A DNA stretch of 64,000 nucleotides from Streptomyces violascens (GTDB lineage: Bacteria > Actinomycetota > Actinomycetes > Streptomycetales > Streptomycetaceae). The position numbers and the translations under genes are program-made. The notes below the pieces were generated by a model that saw only the letters and a program-made list of their open reading frames with translations, was not told the origin of the DNA and did no database searches. This document shows, piece by piece, positions 56,670 through 64,000 of the stretch (positions are counted from its first letter, which is position 1; every line of letters begins with the position of its first letter). The DNA lies in contig NZ_BMUA01000009.1 of NCBI RefSeq assembly GCF_014649955.1, positions 62,001 to 126,000 of the forward strand, read 5' to 3'.

Positions 56670-56975
56670 CTATACGGGATGGACGGGCTCGGCGAGCAGG
56701 TCGTCGACGAGCTGGAGCCGGGTCTCGGGGAAACGCTCCGCGATGGCGTCGCTCATCATGGCGGCCCCCTCGGGATCCGGCATCGCACACCGCTCACGGC
56801 TCTCGGCATCGGGCCACCGCGCGTACGCGACCCACGTACCGTCGTCCGCCCGGTGGAGCCGCGATCCGTAACTCCCGCACTGCGCGTGGATCGCCTCGGT
56901 CACCCGGTGCCAGCCGTCGGCGAACTGCTGCTCCTTGTCCGGCTTGATGCTCCATCGGTAGATCACGGCGAACAT
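56670..56975 (-). CDS. Antibiotic biosynthesis monooxygenase (ABM)-like small protein
   Basis: A 101-residue protein with a ferredoxin-like ABM fold: M-F-A-V-I-Y-R-W-S-I-K-P start, F-A-D-G-W, S-Y-G-S-R-L-H and Y-A-R-W-P-D. ATG 56975 follows AGGGGGA. Family members are heme-degrading, cofactor-free monooxygenases or stress-related proteins; no catalytic residue allows a choice. It converges with the mannosidase (50-base gap). Confidence 0.75.
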   Translation of the reverse strand: MFAVIYRWSIKPDKEQQFADGWHRVTEAIHAQCGSYGSRLHRADDGTWVAYARWPDAESRERCAMPDPEGAAMMSDAIAERFPETRLQLVDDLLAEPVHPV

Positions 56976-57117
56976 CTCTGGCTTCCCCCTCGTGCGATCG
57001 CGACCGGTCCGTGTGAACAGTAAATGATGTCGCGCGACCTGAGGGACCTGCACTGCTTCGGCCCGGCCGCCCTCACCCGGTCCGTTCTGCCGCACCTGCG
57101 CCCTCCTCACGACCCCG

Positions 57118-57148
57118 CCCCGCCCGTGCCGTGAACGGCCGGGCGGGG
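57118..57148 (-). terminator. Terminator of the glgE-treS-mak-glgB operon
   Basis: CCCCGCCCG (57118-57126) pairs with 57140-57148, and GCCGT/ACGGC extends the stem with one bulge to a two-base apex. It starts 29 bases beyond the glgB stop on the minus strand. The rest of 56976-57176 shows nothing else. Confidence 0.75.
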
Positions 57149-57176
57149 TTCGTCGTTGGAGCCCAAGCCCCCGCCC

Positions 57177-59468
57177 TCAAACCCCCCGCAACCAAACCGT
57201 CCCCAACGGCGGCAGTGTCAAGGACAGGGACACCGGCTGCCCGTGCGACGGCACCGGCTCCGGCTTCAGGGGGTCCGGGTTGCCCACCCCGCTGCCCCCG
57301 TACCGCAGCTCGTCCGTGTTCAGGACCTCCCCCCACGCTCCTACCGACTCCGGCACCCCCAGGCGGTACTCCGCGCGCACCACCGGGGAGAAGTTGGAGA
57401 TCGACAACAGCGGGGTGCCCGCCGCGTCGTGGCGGAGGAAGGCGAAGACGTTGTCCTCCGCCGCGTCTCCGGCCACCCACGTGAACCCCGACGGGTCCGT
57501 GTCCCGCTCCCACAGGGACGGCTGCGCCGCGTACACCGCGTTCAGGTCGCGGACCAGGTCGCGTACGCCCCGGTGGTCCGATTCCGCGCTGTACGACGGG
57601 TCCAGGAGCCACCAGTCCGGGCCGTGGCCCTCCGACCACTCCGCTCCCTGGGCGAACTCCTGGCCCATGAAGAGGAGTTGTTTGCCGGGGTGGGCCCACA
57701 TGAAGCCCAGGTAGGCGCGGTGGGTGGCGCGCTGTTGCCACCAGTCGCCGGGCATCTTCGACACCAGGGCGCGCTTGCCGTGGACCACCTCGTCGTGCGA
57801 GATCGGCAGTACGTAGTTCTCGCTGTACGCGTACACCATCGAGAACGTCATCTCGCTGTGGTGGTACTTGCGGTGCACCGGCTCGTGCTGGACGTAGCCC
57901 AGCGAGTCGTGCATCCAGCCCATGTTCCACTTCAGGCCGAAGCCCAGGCCCCCGTGATCGGTGGGCCGCGTCACGCCGTCCCACGCCGTGGATTCCTCCG
58001 CGATGGTCACGACGCCGGGGCAGCGCCGGTACACCGTCGCGTTCATCTCCTGGAGGAAGGCGACCGCGTCCAGGTTCTCGCGGCCGCCGTGCTCGTTGGG
58101 GGTCCACTCGCCGTGCTCGCGCGAGTAGTCCAGGTACAGCATCGAGGCCACCGCGTCCACGCGGAGGCCGTCCACGTGGAACTCCTCGCACCAGTACGTC
58201 GCGTTGGCGACCAGGAAGTTGCGGACCTCCTTGCGGCCGTAGTCGAATTCGAGGGTGCCCCAGTCGGGGTGCTCGGCGCGGGCCGGGTCCTCGTGCTCGT
58301 AGAGCGTGCGGCCGTCGAACTCCGCGAGCGCCCAGTCGTCCTTCGGGAAGTGCGCCGGCACCCAGTCCACCAGCACCCCGATGCCCGCCTCGTGCAGCGC
58401 GTCGATGAGGAAGCGGAAGTCGTCCGGGGTGCCCATGCGCGACGTCGGGGCGTAGAAGCCCGTTACCTGGTAGCCCCACGAGCCGCCGAAGGGATGCTCC
58501 GCCACGGGCAGGAACTCCACGTGGGTGAAGCCCAAGTCCTTCACATATGCCGGGAGTTGGTCGGCAAGCTGACGGTATGTCAGGCGTGGCCGCCAGGATG
58601 CCAGGTGTACCTCGTACACCGAGAACGGGGCCTCGTGCACCGGGCGCTCGGCCCGCCGGGCCATCCAGGCCGCGTCCCGCCAGACGTGGTGCGACTCGGT
58701 GACGATCGAGGCGTTGGCCGGGGGCACCTCGGTGCGCTGGGCCATCGGGTCGGCGCGCAGGGTGTGGCTGCCGTCCGGGCGCATGATGTCGAACTTGTAG
58801 AGCGCCCCGTCGCCCACCCCGGGCAGGAACAGCTCCCACACCCCGGTCGCGCCGAGCGAGCGCATGGGGTGCGCGGTGCCGTCCCAGTACGTGAAGTCGC
58901 CCGTGACCCTGACCCCTTGCGCGTTCGGCGCCCACACCGTGAAGCGGGTGCCGGTCACGCCCTGGTGGACCATCGGGCGGGCGCCGAGCGCCGTCCACAG
59001 CTCCTCGTGCCGGCCCTCGCCGATCAGGTGCAGGTCGAGGTCGCCGAGCGAGGGCAGGAAGCGGTACGGGTCATGCACCTCGATCTCGGTGTCCTCGTAG
59101 GTGACGAGCAGGGTGTAGTCCGGGATCTCGCGCAGCGGAAGGACCCCGGAGAACAGCCCGTCGCCGTCGTCGTGCAGCTCGGCCCGCAGCCCCTTCCCGA
59201 GCACCGTCACCGCCTGCGCGTACGGGCGCAGGGCCCGGAACGCCACCCCGCCGCGCACCGGATGTGCGCCGAGCAGGGAGTGCGGATCGTGGTGCCCGCC
59301 CGCGAGCAGGCGCCCCCGGTCCGCGGCGGCTAGGGCGGGCGCGGGCCGTACGCCGCGGCTCGCGGCCCGGCGCGGCGCGGGCGGCGCTTTGGCCGGCTTC
59401 GCCGCCGGGGCCGGCTCGGCGGTGCGCGGGGCGGGTTCGGAGGAGCTGCGGGCGGGGCGGGGGGTCAC
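57177..59468 (-). CDS. glgB: 1,4-alpha-glucan branching enzyme
   Basis: A 763-residue enzyme that makes alpha-1,6 branches. An Ala/Pro-rich N-terminal extension (about 1-45) precedes the N1 and CBM48 domains. The GH13 barrel has G-L-R-V-D-A-V-A-S with the nucleophile Asp, I-A-E-E-S-T with the acid Glu and I-S-H-D-E-V-V-H with the third acid. GTG 59468 was chosen because GAGGAGG is eight bases upstream; ATG 59495 lacks one. It branches the linear glucan made by GlgE. Last in the operon. Confidence 0.96.
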   Translation of the reverse strand: MTPRPARSSSEPAPRTAEPAPAAKPAKAPPAPRRAASRGVRPAPALAAADRGRLLAGGHHDPHSLLGAHPVRGGVAFRALRPYAQAVTVLGKGLRAELHDDGDGLFSGVLPLREIPDYTLLVTYEDTEIEVHDPYRFLPSLGDLDLHLIGEGRHEELWTALGARPMVHQGVTGTRFTVWAPNAQGVRVTGDFTYWDGTAHPMRSLGATGVWELFLPGVGDGALYKFDIMRPDGSHTLRADPMAQRTEVPPANASIVTESHHVWRDAAWMARRAERPVHEAPFSVYEVHLASWRPRLTYRQLADQLPAYVKDLGFTHVEFLPVAEHPFGGSWGYQVTGFYAPTSRMGTPDDFRFLIDALHEAGIGVLVDWVPAHFPKDDWALAEFDGRTLYEHEDPARAEHPDWGTLEFDYGRKEVRNFLVANATYWCEEFHVDGLRVDAVASMLYLDYSREHGEWTPNEHGGRENLDAVAFLQEMNATVYRRCPGVVTIAEESTAWDGVTRPTDHGGLGFGLKWNMGWMHDSLGYVQHEPVHRKYHHSEMTFSMVYAYSENYVLPISHDEVVHGKRALVSKMPGDWWQQRATHRAYLGFMWAHPGKQLLFMGQEFAQGAEWSEGHGPDWWLLDPSYSAESDHRGVRDLVRDLNAVYAAQPSLWERDTDPSGFTWVAGDAAEDNVFAFLRHDAAGTPLLSISNFSPVVRAEYRLGVPESVGAWGEVLNTDELRYGGSGVGNPDPLKPEPVPSHGQPVSLSLTLPPLGTVWLRGV

Positions 59469-59515
59469 GGGGTCTGCCTCCTCAAGTGGCGTCATGTGCG
59501 GGGGAGTTCACGACT

Positions 59516-60883
59516 TCAGTCCCTGGCCAGGCGGCGGATGGCCGCCATCGGTACGGGCAGCCAGTCGGGGCGGTGCCGGGCCTCGTAGAGCACCTCGTAC
59601 ACCGCCTTGTCGGTCTCGTAGGCGCGCAGCAGCTCGGGCGACTCGCGCGGGTCCGAGCCGGAGCGCGCCGCGTAGCCCGCGCAGTAGGCGGCCCGGCAGT
59701 CCGTGGCCCAGCCCGGGTTCGGCGGGCGCGCGGAGCAGGACGCGTAGTCGAAGGAGCGCAGCATGCCCGCGACATCGCGGACCGGGGGCTGCGGGCGGCG
59801 GCGCTCGGCGAGCGGGCGGGCCGGCTCACCCTCGAAGTCGATCACCGACCAGGACCCGTCCGCGGGGCACAGGGCCTGGCCCAGGTGCAGGTCGCCGTGG
59901 ACGCGCTGGGCCGTGCCCGCCGAGTCGAGGGCCGCGACCGCCTCGAACGCGGCCCGCAGGCCCGGTACGTACGGTGTGAGCGCGGGCACCGCCTGGGCGG
60001 TGGCGTCGAGGCGCTCGGCCATCGCGGCCGCGATCAGCGCCGTCTGCGGGCGGCCGAGGGTGACCGGCGTGAACGCCTCGGCGAGGGCCAGGTGCACCTC
60101 GGCGGTGGCGCGCCCCAGCTCGTACGCCTCCCGTGTGAAGGGGCGGCCCGCCGCGAGCGAGGCGAGCGCCAGGGTCCAGCCGTCGTCGGCGCCGCGCAGG
60201 AACGGCTGGAGCACGCCGAGCGTCGCGTCCTGGGGCTGGGAGGTGCGGAACCAGGCCGCCGGGGCGGGCACCCGCGCACAGCCCTGACGGGCCAGCGCCC
60301 ACGGCAGCTCCAGGTCGGGATTGACGCCCGGCTGCACCCGGCGGAACACCTTCAGGATGAACGTATCTCCGTACACCAGCGAGGAGTTGGACTGCTCGAC
60401 GCCGAGCAGACGCGGTGCCAGACCCGGCGGAACATTCACCTCCGGGTCGAGTTCGAAGGACAGCGGGCCCACCGTGCCCGGGGTGCGCAGGCGCTCCAGG
60501 AGCAGGGCCGCGGACTGCGGGTCCTGGAGGGCGTCGTACACCGTGTGCCCGGCCAGCGGGCCCTTGTCCGCCCGGCCGATCAGGGCGGGGGCGAGCCGGG
60601 GCGGCAACTGGTTTCGCACCCCGATCAGGAGCTGGTAGCAGTCGGCGGGCACCGGCGTGGCGTCGGCGGGGAGCGGCACCGGGGCGTGTTCGGTACGCAC
60701 AAGCAGGTGCAGGAAGCCGGGCAGCAGCTCCGTCGCGGTGAGCAGGGCGAAATCCGTGACGGGCCGCCCCTTGCCGGCGAACCAGCGCTGCCGGGGCAGC
60801 CACTCGTGCAGGAGCGGGGCGAGCGAGGTCAGCAGCCGGGCGAGTGGGAGGCCGGTGGAACGGGGCGGTGCGGCCTTCGGCAT
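59516..60883 (-). CDS. mak: Maltokinase
   Basis: A 455-residue aminoglycoside-phosphotransferase-like kinase that phosphorylates maltose to alpha-maltose 1-phosphate, the GlgE donor. It begins with a typical cap (L-P-R-Q-R-W-F-A-G-K-G); catalytic Asp331 is in V-H-G-D-L-H-L-G-Q and metal-binding Asp349 in V-I-D-F-E-G-E. ATG 60883 has AGGA at good spacing. It follows treS after 143 bases that hold a hairpin. In S. coelicolor this gene is called pep2. Confidence 0.95.
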   Translation of the reverse strand: MPKAAPPRSTGLPLARLLTSLAPLLHEWLPRQRWFAGKGRPVTDFALLTATELLPGFLHLLVRTEHAPVPLPADATPVPADCYQLLIGVRNQLPPRLAPALIGRADKGPLAGHTVYDALQDPQSAALLLERLRTPGTVGPLSFELDPEVNVPPGLAPRLLGVEQSNSSLVYGDTFILKVFRRVQPGVNPDLELPWALARQGCARVPAPAAWFRTSQPQDATLGVLQPFLRGADDGWTLALASLAAGRPFTREAYELGRATAEVHLALAEAFTPVTLGRPQTALIAAAMAERLDATAQAVPALTPYVPGLRAAFEAVAALDSAGTAQRVHGDLHLGQALCPADGSWSVIDFEGEPARPLAERRRPQPPVRDVAGMLRSFDYASCSARPPNPGWATDCRAAYCAGYAARSGSDPRESPELLRAYETDKAVYEVLYEARHRPDWLPVPMAAIRRLARD

Positions 60884-60982
60884 GACGGCGCATCCTTTCC
60901 CCGGGCACACATCGAGTTGCGCAGAGTGTCCCGGATTGCAACAGAAGCTGTCCGGCGGCGCGCGGGGTTCGGGGTTCAGAGT

Positions 60983-61020
60983 GCCCCGGGCGGAGCGGCC
61001 AAAACCGCTCCGCCCGGGGC
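60983..61020 (-). terminator. 16-bp hairpin between treS and mak
   Basis: A perfect 16-bp G/C stem (60983-60998 with 61005-61020) and six-base loop starts seven bases after the treS stop. There is no T-run. It may terminate part of the transcripts or stabilise the 3' end of glgE-treS mRNA, lowering mak-glgB expression. Confidence 0.65.
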
Positions 61021-61026
61021 TACGGG

Positions 61027-62729
<1,703 letters not shown>

Positions 62730-62733
<4 letters not shown>

Positions 62734-64000
62734 GGTGTGGGTGACCCTCCGATCGGCGGGGACGGTCGCAGGACCAGGATGTGCGCGGGTGCCCGGCCCG
62801 GCTCCAGACGCACGTAATTGGCCCTGCCCCAGTGATAGGTCTCACCGGTGAGCTCGTCGCGCACCGGGAAGGACTCGTCCCATGCGAGGCCGAGTTCCGG
62901 CATGTCCAACGAGACCGTGGCCTCCTGGGTGTGGTGGGGGTCGAGGTTGGCGACCACCAGTACGGTGTTCGACCCCGCGCGCTTGCTGTACGCGATCAGG
63001 GCGTCGTTGCCGGTGTCGTGGAAGTGGACCGAGCGCAGCTGACGCAGTGCCGGGTGGCGGCGCCTGATGCGGTTCAGCGAGGTGATCAGCGGGGCGATGG
63101 AGCGGCCCTCGCGCTCGGCCGACTCCCAGTCGCGGGGCCGCAGTTGGTACTTCTCGGAGTTCAGATACTCCTCGCTCCCGGGCTTGGCCGGGGTGTTCTC
63201 GCACAGTTCGTATCCGGCGTAGACACCCCAGGTGGGGGAGAGCGTCGCGGCGAGCACGGCCCGCACCTCGAAGGCGGGCCGGCCACCCTCCTGGAGGTAG
63301 CCGTGCAGGATGTCAGGGGTGTTCACGAAGAAATTGGGCCGCATGTAGGGCGCGGTCTCGCCCGCCAGCTCGGTGACGTATTCCGTGAGCTCGTGCCGGG
63401 TGTTGCGCCAGGTGAAGTAGGTGTACGACTGCTGGAAGCCGATCTTGGCGAGGGTGCGCATCATCGCGGGCCGGGTGAACGCCTCGGCCAGGAAGATCAC
63501 GTCGGGGTCGGTGCCGTTGATCTCGGCGATGACCCTCTCCCAGAAGACCACCGGTTTGGTGTGCGGGTTGTCGACCCGGAAGATCCGTACGCCGTGCCCC
63601 ATCCAGAACCGCAGCAGCCGCACCGTCTCCTCGATGAGGCCCGGCATGTCCTGCTCGAAGGCGATCGGGTAGATGTCCTGGTACTTCTTCGGCGGGTTCT
63701 CGGCGTACGCGATCGTGCCGTCCACCCGGTGGTGGAACCACTCGGGGTGCTTGTCGACCCAGGGGTGGTCGGGGGAGCACTGGAGGGCGAAGTCGAGGGC
63801 CACCTCCAGGCGCAGGTCGCGGGCGGCGGCCACGAAGTCGTCGAAGTCGTCGAGGGTGCCGAGGTCGGGGTGGACGGCGTCGTGCCCGCCGTCGGCCGAG
63901 CCGATCGCCCAGGGCACGCCGACGTCCCAACGCCCCGCCTTCAGGCTGTTGTTGGGGCCCTTGCGGTAGGTGGAGCCAATGGGGTGGATGGGCGGCAGAT
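62730..64000 (-). CDS. glgE: Maltosyltransferase GlgE, 5' end outside the window
   Basis: The C-terminal 420 or so residues of a GH13_3 enzyme that transfers maltosyl units from alpha-maltose 1-phosphate to alpha-1,4-glucan. The fragment begins at L-P-P-I-H-P-I-G-S-T-Y-R-K-G, contains R-V-D-N-P-H-T-K-P with the nucleophile Asp and F-L-A-E-A-F-T with the acid Glu, and ends in a beta domain. The frame stays open to the window edge, so the start is missing. It is coupled to treS and is first in the visible operon. Confidence 0.96.

Noticed and set aside
51655..56790. A 1711-codon open frame on the minus strand opposite the GH85 and GH38 genes
   Set aside because: It is a composition artefact of GC-rich coding DNA. 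It is rich in Arg, Pro and His, has no recognisable family motif, and the plus-strand genes show clear catalytic motifs and ribosome binding sites.

Overview
The window is chromosomal DNA of a high-GC Gram-positive actinomycete, almost certainly a Streptomyces. The evidence is very GC-rich codon third positions, frequent GTG starts, AGGAG-type ribosome binding sites, ATGA/GTGA start-stop overlaps, and families typical of the genus: DUF397 with an XRE/DUF5753 partner, DUF6230/DUF6114, CslA-GlxA, IcmA and the GlgE pathway. From memory, icmA, pyk-ackA-pta-pfkA, merR-trx-helD and glgB-mak-treS-glgE occur in the same order as S. coelicolor SCO5415 to SCO5443. I could not check this by alignment.

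Layout. 1-6.7 kb: a truncated DUF3817 gene, a thiamine-binding-like gene, a polysaccharide locus (CslA-like synthase, copper radical oxidase GlxA, convergent GH6 lipoprotein), a MarR regulator and a second DUF3817 gene. 6.8-8.5 kb: isobutyryl-CoA mutase large subunit (IcmA) behind an apparently leaderless promoter with a built-in palindrome. 8.5-12.9 kb: a two-component system divergent from a MurG-like glycosyltransferase/sugar-nucleotide dehydratase pair, with a tandem 11-bp-phased repeat between them. 12.9-18 kb: a TetR regulator, a thioredoxin-TPR protein, then a DUF6230-DUF6114-secreted protein operon behind a 645-base leader region. 18-26 kb: a D,D-carboxypeptidase and central carbon metabolism (pyruvate kinase, acetate kinase, phosphotransacetylase, 6-phosphofructokinase).

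26-34 kb: a tandem-HTH regulator, a sugar-type ABC importer without its own ATPase, a CitAB/DcuSR-type two-component system and a divergent DctA transporter. 34-41.6 kb: accessory genes (pore-like DUF1345 protein, UTRA-only protein, secreted phospholipase A2, TetR-MFS efflux pair with three operators, aldo/keto reductase plus epimerase, Lrp regulator, MerR-thioredoxin pair). 41.7-44 kb: a HelD-family RNA polymerase-remodelling ATPase with a long dyad upstream.

44-57 kb looks like an inserted accessory block: an XRE/DUF397 pair, a small four-cysteine protein, and a LacI-controlled locus of ABC importer, GH5_18-like beta-mannosidase, secreted GH85 endoglycosidase and GH38 alpha-mannosidase. Together these would release, import and dismantle high-mannose N-glycans. 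57-64 kb: the GlgE alpha-glucan pathway (glgE, treS, mak, glgB) on the minus strand, with glgE running off the end.

There are no rRNA or tRNA genes, CRISPR arrays, transposases or phage genes. Novelty here lies mainly in regulatory architecture and in the combination of genes.
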